DNA from: Ecdyonurus torrentis | Lineage: Eukaryota; Arthropoda; Insecta; Ephemeroptera; Heptageniidae | Direction: 5' to 3' | DNA length: 64,000 nucleotides | NCBI GenBank assembly: GCA_949318235.1 | Contig: OX439131.1 | Span: forward strand, 11,852,125 to 11,916,124 | Shown: positions 50,565 to 64,000 of the stretch, piece after piece | How positions within the stretch are numbered: position 1 is the stretch's first letter | Layout of the letters: every line of letters begins with the position of its first letter | Notes under the pieces: model-generated | Seen by the model: only the letters and a program-made list of their open reading frames with translations | What the model was told of the DNA's origin: nothing | Databases searched by the model: none | Position numbers and translations under genes: made by a program

Positions 50565-51929
50565 ACCACTTTAGTAAATACTATAAATATTATACTACGT
50601 TAAATTAACAACAGAGTTTACTTAAAAAAAAAAAGTGGTTAAATTTAATTGTTAAGGATGTAGTTTTTTAATTATTTGTTGTGATTTCTGTGATTATTTA
50701 ACACTTTTAAACTAAAAGTTGAATAAACATATAACCACTGAATTACGAGTTTTATTTACTTTAAAAAAATTGGGCATTAAACACTCTTTATCCAATATTT
50801 TACTGTACTCAACTGCAAAAGAAAATAAGAACATAAAAAGTTGTATAATATTGTTTATTTACATTTACCATGTCCATGTTGACTCTAAATAAAAAAAAAT
50901 TAAAAATGTATTGGTCACGTTAAAGTAAATTTTTGCAATTGACCGTAAATTTATAAAATGTGAAAATATTGGGTGCTGGCACAAGACCTTAGTCTTGTGA
51001 TGTACACACAGAAAGCAGAGGACACAAACAATTAAATAATTATGCACTTATTGAAGCAAAAATTTGTAAAATTATCAATATTATATTATCAAAAAGTCAA
51101 AATTTGGCACAAGGCTAAATTTGTCGCTCAGTTTAATGAAAAGTCTAATAATATTTATCAAAACATACCTTCGTATTATTTTATTATAATCTTATATACT
51201 GTATGATGCTAATTAAAAGTATATAAAAAAATTACAGACTGAAAAGGAAGGAGGTATTAAAAAGCAGTCTCACAGACACAGCTTGCGGACATACGTCTAA
51301 TGATTTTGGTGTCTCACTCACTTGTTCAGTTCTAGACTAATTAGCCTAATAACCCTTGCAAAGAAATGTTTCACAAAATTTTGATACATTTTAACTACGT
51401 TATTCTTTCCATTTACATTAACAAAATAATACTATTTTAATTAGTTTAACATCCCAATTAGGGAATCTCATCATTAGAGAATTTAAAATTTAATTTTAAA
51501 TTTGTATCAATATAATTTTATAACACTTCTTTAAATGTAAATTTACACTTTATCATACTGAAAAAGTAATCAAATTAAAGTGTTTCTTCGTGTTTTAAAA
51601 TTACATGAAAATAAATGACAAACACAGTGGCAAGTCTAAGAAAATAAGTGCTATTTAGAGGAAATAATTCAATTAGTCTCAGATTTTATTTTCACGCTAC
51701 TCTTGTGGTGGCATAAAAATAGATTTTTTTTAAAAAAAGTCTATATGGTAATAGAAGACATGTCGCCTTATAATATAAGCTCAAGCCAGCTTCACTTCTA
51801 TCTCCCTTTTTCTGTATTTGCGGACGTTTAGGCAATTTTTCTCTAGCTTTCTCCATGTTCTCGTTTCTTTACTCTATTTATCTTCTCCGGTCTTTCTCTC
51901 TCTACCTTTATTGCGGTGCTATGCTTGGT

Positions 51930-51930
<1 letters not shown>

Positions 51931-51996
<66 letters not shown>
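51931..51996. repeat. (CT)n microsatellite
   Basis: Perfect CT tract; an imperfect CT/CTGT tract lies at 52996-53060. Confidence 0.95.
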
Positions 51997-51997
<1 letters not shown>

Positions 51998-54682
51998 AAA
52001 CAATGTCGCGTGTAGCAGAACAGTTTATTGTCGACGCCACTAAGCTAGAATTTTATTTGGTGTCGCCGTCTCGACGCCTTATTCTTCCGTTATTACTCAC
52101 ATTCTTTTATGAATTCATTATATTAATCTTTTTTTACCACTCTTTATTAAATATTATGTCGTTTGTTAAACTATTATTATAGTTTGCGTAGTGTAATTCT
52201 GTATGTTCCCCACAAATGAAAATTTGTCTCCGTACAGTACATAAAACTTCGTAATTTTTTATGTCATCATTTAATGTTTTAAATATTAAAGCCCGACTTT
52301 TAGATTGAAACACATCGATAGGCTCACTGAAAACAAATTTAAGTGAGCATTTATGATTTATTAGAAGTTTAAGCAGAAAAGGTAAATTATAACTACTCCA
52401 AACATTTCTTATTAAGTACTGGAAATAATAAGATCATATTAAATAATCCCAAATAAATTAAACCAAACAACTTTTTGCCCTTTAGTATGAAATCTTAAAA
52501 TTCAGAAATTATTTTTACTTCGTTTAATACTTTAGTGATGTCAATTCATGAATATAATTTGTAAAACTTTACGCAAATTTTAACAAAGCAAATGGGTAAA
52601 ATTAGCTTTTAATTTTATGAAAAACACAATTTATTGGAACTTTGTAAATTAAATATATATTTTAATTACAGAGTTAAGAAAGTGTGCTAATGAAGTGTAC
52701 ATGTAAGCACTTATTATGTTTTATCAGCAGACAAATAAACCATATTTTTATAAAATAATATTTATTTGTCTTCTACAGATCAACCCAAGACTCTTCACAA
52801 TTTTACAATATTTTTTTTTTTTTTCTTAAATATTTTTAGTCACAAACACTGACTCAATAATGAATTTCAATCAATCCAAATTTTAAGACTTTTTATTTTG
52901 TATAGAAGCCTTTTTATGGTACAAAAAAGTAACCTCTAAAGAAAAAGAATGTTATTTTAAACATTTTGAAATTCTCTTTTCTTTACCTACTTTTTCCTCT
53001 CTCTCTCTGTCTCTCTCTGTCTCTCTGTGTCTCTCTCTGTCTCTCTCTCTCTCTCTCTCTTATATTTTATAGTAACGTAAAAAGGAAAATGTGATGTTTG
53101 AATAAAAATAAATAAAAAGAGTATTTAAAAAATGATTCATGTATGAAGATATGCCTACTGTCCTGTAAATAAAAATTTCAAACTAAATTCTTACGTTAAA
53201 TCAGTCAAGTATAAACAAATAAACACAAGTAATATATAAATATTTAAAATGTATATGATTTTAAAAGGAAGAAAAAGTTTATTGAAAAGAAGGATTTAAT
53301 ACAGTTGAAAGAAAGCAGCTTAAAGCAGAGAAAAAAAATGGAATCCAATAAAATTGTATTTCAAGCAAACATGTATTTCCATGTGTGTATGAATATCCTC
53401 TCACAAACATCTGTTTTTATTGTTAAAAAAAACTATTATTGTATAAAATATATTTAGTAATTCTATTTAATACTTGAAACTTAATGGAAATAGATTATAT
53501 TATACCATTTCTTAATGCATTTGTAATGCAATATAATTTATTGCAAATAATTATATTACCATCCTATTATATATACAATAGCTGAAGTGTTTGATAATTT
53601 ATATCTACATTTATCACTTCAATAGTTTATTATGTATGAATTGGTGTAATTATTAACTGACAGTGTAATTTACATTAATTTTGTACAGAAATATGTATGC
53701 ATCAATAATTATTATAACATTAAGAGTGATCTATGAAACAATGAAATAATTCTTGTTTGTAATGTCTTGTTTTCTCCATGAGGATGTTATTATAGTGTCT
53801 TTCAAGCTTAGTTATTAAATGGTTTTCCTGGTGATTTTGTTATGGAAAAATGAATTTAATCTTTAATCGCTAATGTAAGTATGCAACAATGAAAAGAAAT
53901 TCTAGTACATGTCATATTTACACGTAACATGGTAATATTTTACACGCTACCCTATAATAAATATTTTTACTTCATATTATTTTATTCGCATTATTCATAT
54001 AAATTATTACATAAACAAATAAAATCTCTCTCAAACAATATTATTTAAATTAAATAAATTAAAATTAAATTATGTAAAAAAGTAGTACAATAATTATTGT
54101 TGAAAATAAAAATCGCTTATGCATAATATTATATAACATTTGAAATATAAGAACTGAACGTTTGTTACTTTTTTACATTTTGTAAAGTTTCATAAACTTA
54201 TTTGAAAATATATATGCATACAATAAAAACTACTGAAAAACTTTTAAATACTTTTCTGAATAAAAGCAGGAAAAAAATAACATTTTCACGACTTATGCTA
54301 TAAAGTTTTGACACTCGTGTTCACCAATTTGTTTGCTAGAAGTTGCTTTTTCGAGACGCTAAAATCAGCTGGCAAAAGCTCGAACGGTTAAATTCCCCTC
54401 CTCAGGATAAGTTTGAATGATGTGCCAAGTCGTCTCGTTAGCCGAGAGTTCCCTCCTCATACAAAACTCAATTAGGTAGCAGGGATCACTGAGAGAAATT
54501 TACATATTGATGCTGTTTGAATTGACTGCAGAAAACGGTTATGGCAGATCATTACCTTTTCTCTATAAGTTTTAGAAAACTTTAGAATGTCAATTTATTC
54601 ATGCTTTCTTACTCACATTTCAAATTATGACAATTTACATTGTTATTCTTCACTCCTTTTGAATAGTGACTTTCTAAAATAC

Positions 54683-54998
54683 TTAAAGGCGTAGAACACC
54701 TTGAACAAAACAGTAGTGTAATATCCTAACAAACCTGAAAATCAACGTTGATTTGGCCGAAGTCATTGATTTCTAATTTATTTTCCATTCACAAAATGCC
54801 ACTGGCGGTCACTGACGTCACAGCTCACTTGTTTTAAGCGCGCATAAACCGGGCGAGCTGTGACGTCAGTGACCACCAGTGGCATTTTGTGAATGAAAAA
54901 TAAATTAGAAATCAATGACTTCGGCCAAATCAACGTTGATTTTCAGGTTTGTTAGGATATTACACAACTTTTTTGTTCAACGTGTTCTACGCCTTCAA
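54683..54998. mobile_element. Foldback MITE copy 2
   Basis: Element 54687-54994 (308 bp), highly similar to the copy at 18467 including terminal AGGCGTAGAACACC and both TGACGTCA palindromes. It is flanked by TTAA on the left (54683-54686) and TCAA on the right (54995-54998), consistent with a TTAA duplication carrying one later substitution. Confidence 0.85.
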
Positions 54999-55800
54999 AA
55001 TTCTTATACGTTTGTCTTCTTCTAGGTTTTAAAATACTCATCAACACATCCGATTAATTACTTATATCTATTCGTTTAAATATACTTTACCTTACCTTTA
55101 GTCAGCTCTTATTATTTAATGTATGTATACGGAAAGAAATGATATGTTAAATCTAAGTACATAAGTATACTATAACGCAAATAAGCCCGCCCGATTTTGC
55201 ATTATTTGCTGACATTACGTATATATTATTTATTTACACTACATATATTATAGAATTATTACGATTATATTTTTGCAGAAAAAGTACTAGCAGGATTGAA
55301 TAGGAAAGGAAGTAATTATTATCGTATAAAATATTCATAATGACGAGAATTACATTTTTTAATCCTTTATGAGTAGAAAAATTAAAAAAAAAATTATGGA
55401 TTATTTCCATAAGCTGTTTTGTTTAAATCACTCTAAAAAAAAAGCTAGAAAAATGTTTTCAATGTATAAACTGAGGTTTATTTTAATACATTATTAAAAT
55501 ATAATAAAATGTCTAATATTTTCAAATATAGCACACACAATATTTAAATTGTTTATAAATATTATAGAACCATTTATACATTACTTCAATAAAGAACTTA
55601 CATGTAAGATTTTTTTTTTTTTTTTTTTTTGTCATTAACACTTTTGCTTTATCCATAAATTAAACTTAAAAATCTATGATATAAATATTTCTTTCCATTA
55701 TGTAACATTGTAATAGTAAACATATAAAATATAACTAAAAACGTAAACTAGAAACACAATTAGTAAGATTTTTTGGTTGCTTTGATAAAATTGTTAAATT

Positions 55801-55904
55801 AATTGCGGCTCGTGTGTTTCTCAGTCACAGTAAGTAAATAAGACGTGCTGCAATGCGGGCGGCCGCCAGCCTTGGGGATTTCCCTTCAGTTCAAAGAAAA
55901 GAAA
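55801..55904. repeat. Conserved intronic block I, right copy
   Basis: Counterpart of 1350-1441; a couple of short insertions (cgtgtgttt for cgtgttt) and a handful of substitutions. Confidence 0.75.
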
Positions 55905-56067
55905 TTCAAGATCCATGATAAACAAAAATTGTGTAAATTTTCAACGTTTACAAATTTTATGTAATTAAAGTGGAATGATATTTTGTAGTAAATAAAAAAA
56001 TAGGCACATACTCTCGTGAGTATTGACTCCAATTTATTTTCAGAATATTACTTTAAATTTTTTACCC

Positions 56068-56129
<62 letters not shown>
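56068..56129. repeat. (CT)n microsatellite, paralog of 1616-1732
   Basis: Same collinear position in the duplicated intron, but pure CT instead of CT/CTGT. Confidence 0.88.
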
Positions 56130-56132
<3 letters not shown>

Positions 56133-56223
56133 TCTGTGCGTTTAATATTTTATATAAAAAATTCCAGGCTCCATCATCATAGGGATAAGTTAAAAAATTT
56201 ATTGACTATAGAAGAGAATTGCG

Positions 56224-56372
<149 letters not shown>

Positions 56373-56444
56373 ATAATTTCATCATTTTATTTTTACTTCC
56401 CAATTTACCATACCACGCTAATAGGCTGAAAAAAAAGTAGTTGA

Positions 56445-56524
56445 GATCCCCTTGAAAGTTAGGCATATTGCACGGTACATTTGCTCTACTGGTTGCATAT
56501 ACACTAACTTCTGCAGGCGCTATC
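56445..56524. repeat. Conserved intronic block II, right copy
   Basis: Counterpart of 1985-2070 at an offset of 54,460 bp. Confidence 0.72.
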
Positions 56525-57094
56525 TTTTTTTTTATATATCTGCATTACATTTTTGTCAAAAACAATGCAATAAAAAATCTTGGTATGTATATATTTTTTT
56601 TCGCATATTTTTATTATTATTATTTTTATTGTTGCAAACTGATTACTTATAAATAATTATTAATAATACAATAAAACAAATGAATTCGAAATTGTTTTCA
56701 ATGGTTCAGTTTTCCAAGTTCGTATCGTTAATGTGATCAACAAGTGAACTCTCCTCCCCCCCCCCCTCTCTTTACATCTGGACAATAACACAATTTATAA
56801 TATTCATCAAATGTACTCCGTAAAAACTAGAGAATTAAATTCCATACTATACAAATTAAATGATAAAATAAATTTTAAGTATGAAGCAATATTGTAAATA
56901 AGGGTACATTTTGAAGTTCCAAAAATGTTTTGTTTATATTTCAAATTTTAAAATATGTATAATCACCTTTATTTATTTGTTTGGTCTCTAGTGATTGAAA
57001 TCAGAAAGAAAAGTTTAAAAAGGAACATTAACTACATTATTTTATTTATTAAATGTAAATAATGATTCAAGAAAAAGTTTCTGAGATACAGGGA

Positions 57095-57200
57095 AACAAA
57101 GTAAACTTTTGAAAAGTAGCGTTTTAATTTATAACAAGAAATGTATTCCCTAAAGTGAAGAATAAATAAAAGTTTACTTTTGTGAATAAATACAAGTTTC
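57095..57200. repeat. Conserved intronic block, right copy (AT-rich)
   Basis: Counterpart of 2690-2795. Confidence 0.55.
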
Positions 57201-57207
57201 TCTTGTA

Positions 57208-57241
57208 AAAAAAAAATAATAATAATAATAATAATAATAAT
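57208..57241. repeat. (AAT)n trinucleotide repeat
   Basis: Short AAT tract following an A run. Confidence 0.9.
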
Positions 57242-58705
57242 TATTACGAGCTCATGTTGTTGTAGTTAATAATAAAAATTATATAGATTGAATTACACTA
57301 GATAGAATTTAATATTATTGCTTTTTTAATTGAAAATTGCGTATGGTTAACGTTTATGTTTAACACCCCTAAATTTTGGAGGAATAAATTGTAACAAAAA
57401 CTACATTTTGCAGGAATTGTTTAAAATGTGAAGTTTATGCTGTAAAATACAACTCGATTGTCATATAATTGTTTAAAAATAAAAAATTAATGTATAAAAA
57501 TATACTGAAACTATATTTCATACATGATATTCTAGCAATAGTCAAAATTTTGACAAATTATAGTAAGTTACACACGATTAATAAAAAGAATCTACCTGAT
57601 AATGTAATTTTTTTTATGCCTTTAAATTTTACGTCAAATTTTTAATTAATTATGATTTATGCTTATTATAAAAACAAATTCTATACATACAAAGATTTTG
57701 TTTTGTATTATACAAAACAAAATCACATTTTATAAATAAAACCCCCAACTTTACCACAAAAGCATGAAGTTTTATTCTTCTTATCAAGGTACGGTATATG
57801 ATATAAAAAAAAATGTAACAAACTGCAAGTACCCCAGGTGGTAAGAGGATAATATAATTATTAGATTTAACAACCAAGTAATTCACTTTAAACGTTCACT
57901 TATACTAATTTTAAAAGTATCAAATTACATAATTATACTGTACCCTTTTTTTATATTAAATATTTAATACATGTTTCAAACAACTGTAATGTTACTTTTA
58001 ACTCTTCAACTGATTTTATTTATAATATTTTATAGTTGACGATATATTTAAATATCACCAATATCGTTTATATCTTTATATTATAAGTATGACATTTTAA
58101 TATTGTAGCTATAAATTCTTTGTCCTGATTGAATACGATGATAAATAAATATCTGATAAAAAATAAACACCCATTATCACACTGAAATAATATTATATGA
58201 TAACTTTTATTAACAAACAGGTAATTATTATTTTAATTTTCATTGATCTTACTGCGTGGTGTGAATAAAAATTTATTTAACTACATAATATTTTAAAGCT
58301 ATACTTTTTGTAATTTTCACTTTAAATAATTTGAGTAGAAACTCGGAAAGCGATGTATGATATTTTTATGAATATTAATATAATATAGCAGGTGTCGTTA
58401 CGTTTTTTTTAATTATTATTATTTTAAAAAAGTAATATCAAAATGCTTTTACTGAAAAAAAATTTTACATCAAAGAATTTATGAACAAACAATGCTACTG
58501 ACGTTATACTATTTTAATAAAATACATTTTTAGCATGTCACTCTTAGATAGTTTGTATATATGAAAGAATTTGACCTTTTTATTATTATTATACATTTTT
58601 ATATTAGAGGTTTAAAAAAAATCATCTTGCAAAAATGTGAACTTTGTACTCTCGCAAAGGAATATGTCACCAACAAAAAAGGCAATCTGCGCAAAAGTTA
58701 AAAAG

Positions 58706-58929
58706 CTTGTGTGTGGACATTAGACCTTGATATTTGCTCTTCTCTTAATCCTGGCTTGGAACAAAACATGTGTCAACCTCACCCCTGAATTGCATCAAGT
58801 AACATGAATGTCAAGTTAACACTTCAAGTTGAAGATCAATATGCCTAAGTATCGAAACAATTTGATTTAGTCACGTCAACGCGTGACCCAGCAAAATAAA
58901 ACGCCCTATTAGTTGAACCACGCTCTCCT
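58706..58929. repeat. Conserved intronic block IV, right copy
   Basis: Counterpart of 4334-4558. The stem GTCACG-tcaacg-CGTGAC lies at 58870-58887. Here the open frame is lost through ATG to ATA, a one-base deletion and a stop. Confidence 0.85.
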
Positions 58930-60551
58930 AGATTAAAATTGTAGCCTTATAGAAACGTATTATTTTTAAGTACCAAGTCATTTATTATATAAAAAATATA
59001 TATCTACTGTATAATTCAATATATTTTTATGAGAATTGAACGTTTTATTTACTTTTTAGTTTAAGTATAATAAAAATTCAGAGCACCCTTTGAAGTTTGC
59101 TATGTTATACAGTTTTTATAAATAAGAATATATATAGTACCCAGACAGTTCATTATAATAAAAGTTACAACAAGCATTGGCCTTGTCAAAAATTGAGAAA
59201 ATAAATACATTAATAAATAACTAGGTAGGATAAGAAACAAATTTATATTGATTTGAAATTATAAAACTGCTTTTTTTTTATTACTATTAATATTTCCCTA
59301 TCAACTACCAATAATAATTAAGTTATGTCCAATAATTTTTCTATTTGCATTATTTGATTTTATGCAACATGGGTTGTCAGATATCCAAAGTTGATTGCAG
59401 AATAATTTAATCATAATATGAAATGAATTATAATGTGATTTGACATAGTAATAATTTGCATATGACGTCATGTGAGTGCGTCACCTTGCTAGTGATATGA
59501 GTGTATGAACATACGGTGGACAGCTTGCAGATATCATCATGTTTCACATTGGACACTGATTGTGAGTCGTGTGATGTTCATATTATATATATATATATAA
59601 TTGCATCAACATGCAATTTCAGCGAAATCCAATTATACAATGTAACATTCAAATTACAATTTAAATGTAATATCACATTACATTATAATATGACACTGAC
59701 AAGTTATGTTATAATTATAAGTTTGCACTTTTATATAAAATTTTAATTTTATATATTATTATAAAATTTATTTGAGTTAACAGATATTGGAACTCATTAT
59801 TTCAAAAATGTTTGAACTTTGTTGCGGTTATTAAAAGAGAATTATATCTGTATACTTACAAATAATTTTTAATAAATGTAAATATGTATATAAATTTAAA
59901 TAAAATAAATAACGGTATAAAAAGATCAAATACAACATATAAACTTGTTTAAAACTAAAAACTTGGTTTACCTCTCTTAATTAATTCTACATCCATTAAT
60001 ATTATTTATATGAATAATTCAGTTTTATAATTTTCAAACATCAAAAGTTTAAAACGTAAATTAAAGTTGAGTCGTTCTTTTTCAACTTCCTTTTTGCTTT
60101 TGCCTTTGAAAACAGCTTGTCTTTACAGATTTTTTTTTCTAGGACGAAAAAAAAAATTTTTTTTTTTTTTTCAAAGTTTTGTTGCGGTCAGTAAGTTAAG
60201 TCGTTAAAAAGCAATTTTTTGTTTCGCAATATCCTGAATGAGAATTCTTTACAGTTTTTTTCTACAAAAGAATACTTTTATTCTATTCATGTGGACATGA
60301 AGATCTTTTCATTAAAATTTTTTATATTTTTCAAAGTGAATTCATAAACAATTTAAGGAATTAGTAAAGTCCACTTGGCTGCTTATTGTATGCCCAATTT
60401 TTTTTTTATTATTGTTATTCTATTTATTATTTTCATGTATTGTATTTTCCTTTGTAATCAATTCCATACAGCCAATATATTTAACTTTTCTCAGTTATGT
60501 TGAATTTTCAATGTGAGTTAGGATGTAAAAAAAAAGAAGCATGGATAAAAA

Positions 60552-60729
60552 ATCCCTTACAGCGAGATATGCTGCAAAGTCAGAAAAGTTGGTTACTGAC
60601 ATCAGTGGAGACTTTTGTCCATAGCAGCCTCCCTCGAGGGATTTGCACTCGCGCGGTCAGGAAATGAAAAGTTATCGAGAGAACCTTGATAAAGTCGCGA
60701 GGCAACTTTTTACAACAGAAACGAAATAT
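60552..60729. repeat. Conserved intronic block V, right copy
   Basis: Counterpart of 5911-6088; the palindrome TCCCTCGAGGGA is at 60630-60641. Conservation stops abruptly at both ends at exactly corresponding positions. Confidence 0.88.
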
Positions 60730-61669
60730 ATTTTGTAATAATAATAAAAATCAAGAACATGAAACTTTTTTAGTCTTCTTATTTTTACCTTGAAACTTGC
60801 GTCATTGTTCTCATCTACATTGATTTTTATTTTTGATGAAATTCGTATTGATTTATTTTATATTACATTTACTTCAGTATATTATATATAATACCATTTT
60901 ATACCATTATTAACTGTATTTTTTCTTTCTTTTTCAGTAACATTAAATGTTAAGTTATGTAAGACCCTATTTTTATGCTTTGAAATATATAGAAACACAG
61001 TGCGGAATAAAATTATATAAGGAAAGAGGAATATTTTAAAATTTAAATTTAGTTGAGTGTCTAACTCATTTGCAAGCTTAAACATATTTACATTAATTTC
61101 TCACAATTAAGCTTACTTTAAATTTAACTTTACAATTAAATAACAAAATAAGAGATAAGTTAAATGTAGTATTCTATTATAATATTCTATTATTTTTTGT
61201 GTTTCTTCTATTCTATAACTTTAACATTCAGAGATCGTGTGGAAGATGGAACTTTACTATGCGTTGTGAATAATGCGTAGAGTCTTTTAAAACTTGTGAG
61301 TCTTAAATAAATACCAGACTAAACGTGACTTAATGTTTCGTTTTTTTTTTTTTTTTTTGCATTTAATGTTTTACTAGGCGATTTAAAGTACGTTTACAGT
61401 AAACAAAGTGTAAGTTTGTTGTAAGACCTAAACATTGAACTGTACTCGTGGGTCTCATTTCAGGAAAATATAACAGTCAAAATTGAGTATGCATATGAAC
61501 ACTAAAGCTTCAATAAAGCGTATAAAATATACCATAAAATAGTTATATTAACTTTCATTATTTATGAAGGTATTTAAGCTTTTTTTTTTTTTTTTTTTTT
61601 TAATTTAAAAATCGAATTATATCTATATTGATTAATACAACAACATTATTAAGACTCTCTGTTTTTTGC

Positions 61670-61735
61670 TGTTAGTCCTTTCTTTTTCCGTTTGCTTGGT
61701 TTATACGGACTAACAAGCAGGTGGCACGCAGAAGG
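61670..61735. repeat. Conserved intronic block VI, right copy
   Basis: Counterpart of 7250-7315. Confidence 0.65.
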
Positions 61736-63007
61736 GGGCTGATTCTGTATTTTTATTCGCTATGTTATCAACACACAAATTTGCCTTAGATTTCGAATAA
61801 TATCGTTATTATGAACTTAAAGAATCAGACCCTGACCTTTTGACATCGAGAGTAGTTGTCCATCTATGTCCTAAAAAGAATACAGTATAAGCTGAAGAGA
61901 AAGTGTCCTAAACTTTAATTGTTGTAGTTTTGTCTTGCTGATACATTCATGTAAAAAGTGTTTGAATCGTTGCATTTTACTAAAATCATAAAATAGACAA
62001 ACTTTTATATAAAAAAATATGCAACGAGTATTTTTTTAATAATGATCTATTAGATATAAATATAGTGATAGAAATAGCAAAAGCTGTGTGACTAAATAAT
62101 TTACTATTTATACAATTCAAAATTAAGATAATTTTTAATCAATATTCAGATTATTTTATACTTTTTTATAGTTCGAGAAAAAGCTGCTATTAAAAGATAG
62201 GATTGTGATGTTTGCACAACATTTCTTATTTATTTTTCAAAATTTTGGTACCGCATGAAGTTTTGTCCATTTAAGATGCAGAATTTTCACGTATCTTTTG
62301 CACGATTCTTAACAAAAGTTATTATGAGTATTAGTTATTTAAATAATTGATTCCCTCGGCATTCTATGAAGATTTTGAAATTTCAGAGCAGTAGCCATAT
62401 CAGTCTTTGACAGATTTACAATCACATAACAGAAACTAAGCCAATGATTTATGCAATACAGAACAATGACCATACGTTACGTTACTGTACGACGATGGTT
62501 TATTTCTGATTTCTGCGTCTTATAACTAAATATGAGCTGACATTTTTATAGAACTCAGAAAATTTGAAGTATGGATGAAAATTTAATATCATAATATGAA
62601 TATGTTTGCACTGCAGTTAAAAATTGAAGTATATTATCAAATTAAAATAATAATCTGGATATTAATATCCCATGCATGAGAGTATGAATAAAAAAAGCTG
62701 CATTACATCAACGCAAATATACCAATATTACTCATCATTCAATGCATATTAAAGCCAGAAAAAATACTAATAATAATAAGAATGATTATATTTTTCATAT
62801 TTTATTGCAAATTCTGCAAAAAAATATATTATATATTGTATAGTATGAACTTTCATAATGCAAAAGTATTGGAATTTTTTGTTTAATATAATGGCATGAC
62901 TGAAATAGCGCATATTATATAAAATTTTATACATCTCATATTTAAAAGTGTGCATTCAGATCTATATATAACATGAAATGAAAATATAGGGCAATGCTTT
63001 TGTAACA

Positions 63008-63085
63008 AGCAAGTGACGGGACGCTTGGTGCAGATTTTGAGGTCGGATAAGTTTGATATGAATACCAAACTGTAAGTAGAGACGC
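63008..63085. repeat. Conserved intronic block VIII, right copy
   Basis: Counterpart of 7930-8010 at an offset of about 55,076 bp. Confidence 0.75.
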
Positions 63086-63205
63086 TAGGACCTTGGTCAC
63101 TGTGAGTGTATGTATGACAATTATATAGATTTACCGCGTACTGGTATATGTGTATGCCCATGTTTACGTCAGGAATAATATTCCTATATTATATTACACT
63201 GATTT

Positions 63206-63208
<3 letters not shown>

Positions 63209-63239
<31 letters not shown>
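63209..63239. repeat. A-run (about 30)
   Basis: Homopolymer preceding the (TC)n tract at 63296. Confidence 0.9.
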
Positions 63240-63241
<2 letters not shown>

Positions 63242-63292
63242 TTACGAAGTCAAGTTTGTGTGTGCGCGTATAGGAAGTAAAAAAAAATCTTA

Positions 63293-63295
<3 letters not shown>

Positions 63296-63386
<91 letters not shown>
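63296..63386. repeat. (TC)n microsatellite, long allele of duplicated tract
   Basis: About 91 bp, versus 21 bp at the collinear position 8215-8235. Confidence 0.92.
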
Positions 63387-63388
<2 letters not shown>

Positions 63389-63884
63389 GTACGGGCCGTG
63401 CTCAAAACATATTCAAAGTTATGCAATGTTTCCGCAAAAGAAAAAAACATTTTTTTTTTCTTCTTCTTCTAAAAAAAGTCAATATGCTAAATATTATTCT
63501 ATTCTCTTCTTTGGTTACGTTTTCTAGAACACTGATTTATTTTTCAATCATTTTAAATATTATATTATTTAATATTATGAAAGATCACTTGAATTTTATT
63601 AATATAAAATTTAATCAAGCAGATTACTTTAAAACCATGCAATAAAGTATTCATTCAATTTATACTTAAATATAAATTATTAATATAATATCATCATACA
63701 GTAAAATAAGAAATAAATAAATATTCTTATTTATTTATCAAGAGAAAGCTTTATTATTATTATTTAAATAGTAATGCATTGCAAATCTGTTTTATTCATT
63801 ATTATTAGTAAAAGTGCAAATTTAGTCAATGGCTCTAGAGAGAAAGTAAACCAATTCAAATAAGTATATATTGATATTAAATGA

Positions 63885-64000
63885 GCCACGACATTTTATT
63901 GCTTTGTTTGTGTTCAACACAGATCACATGCCTTAGTTTCCTAACAAGTCTACTTCTTTATACTGAAGTGACAGTAAAATTTACGTGCTATTCAAAAAAC
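63885..64000. repeat. Conserved intronic block IX, right copy (cut by window edge)
   Basis: Counterpart of 8700-8815; homology runs into the end of the window. Confidence 0.7.

Overview
The window is strongly AT-rich eukaryotic DNA with very large introns, GT-AG (and one GC-AG) splice sites, an unusually heavy load of (GA)n/(CT)n and (TA)n microsatellites, a LINE, MITE-like foldback elements and a tRNA-like relic. An arthropod, most plausibly a crustacean, fits best: the repeat style suits it, and the host genes encode immunoglobulin (Ig) domain proteins resembling the arthropod Beaten path (Beat) family. The species cannot be named from the sequence.

Two Beat-like genes lie head-to-tail on the minus strand. 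Gene A (upstream, 5' part beyond the right edge) shows its last coding exons: the two halves of its second Ig domain (49342-49219 and 48473-48307), a 21-bp micro-exon (29407-29387) and a terminal exon (28736-28654) that ends in a GPI-anchor-like hydrophobic tail. Gene B starts about 2.1 kb further on with a signal-peptide exon (26557-26503), followed by the two halves of its first Ig domain (11510-11317 and 10982-10805). Its second Ig domain should lie beyond the left edge. All exon phases agree, and the two partial genes together give one complete architecture: signal peptide, Ig1, Ig2, short linker, GPI tail.

The two window ends are paralogous. Positions ~1,350-8,800 (gene B intron after Ig1) and ~55,800-64,000 (gene A intron before Ig2) share a collinear series of conserved islands at a nearly constant offset of 54.4-55.2 kb, separated by diverged AT-rich sequence. 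The locus is therefore a tandem duplication with a unit of about 54-55 kb, and a set of intronic blocks has stayed about 90% identical while the rest decayed. The best block (5911-6088 = 60552-60729) has 12 differences and no gaps over 178 bp.

The 18.9-kb intron of gene A (48306-29408) contains an apparently intact two-ORF LINE on the minus strand (ORF1 with PHD finger and FP-like domain; ORF2 with endonuclease and reverse transcriptase), a tRNA-like relic and many simple repeats. The 15-kb first intron of gene B holds a 307-bp foldback MITE with TTAA target duplication (a second copy lies in gene A's intron at 54,687) and another ~585-bp element with ~105-bp inverted termini. I see no rRNA gene, intact tRNA gene or CRISPR array, and nothing bacterial.
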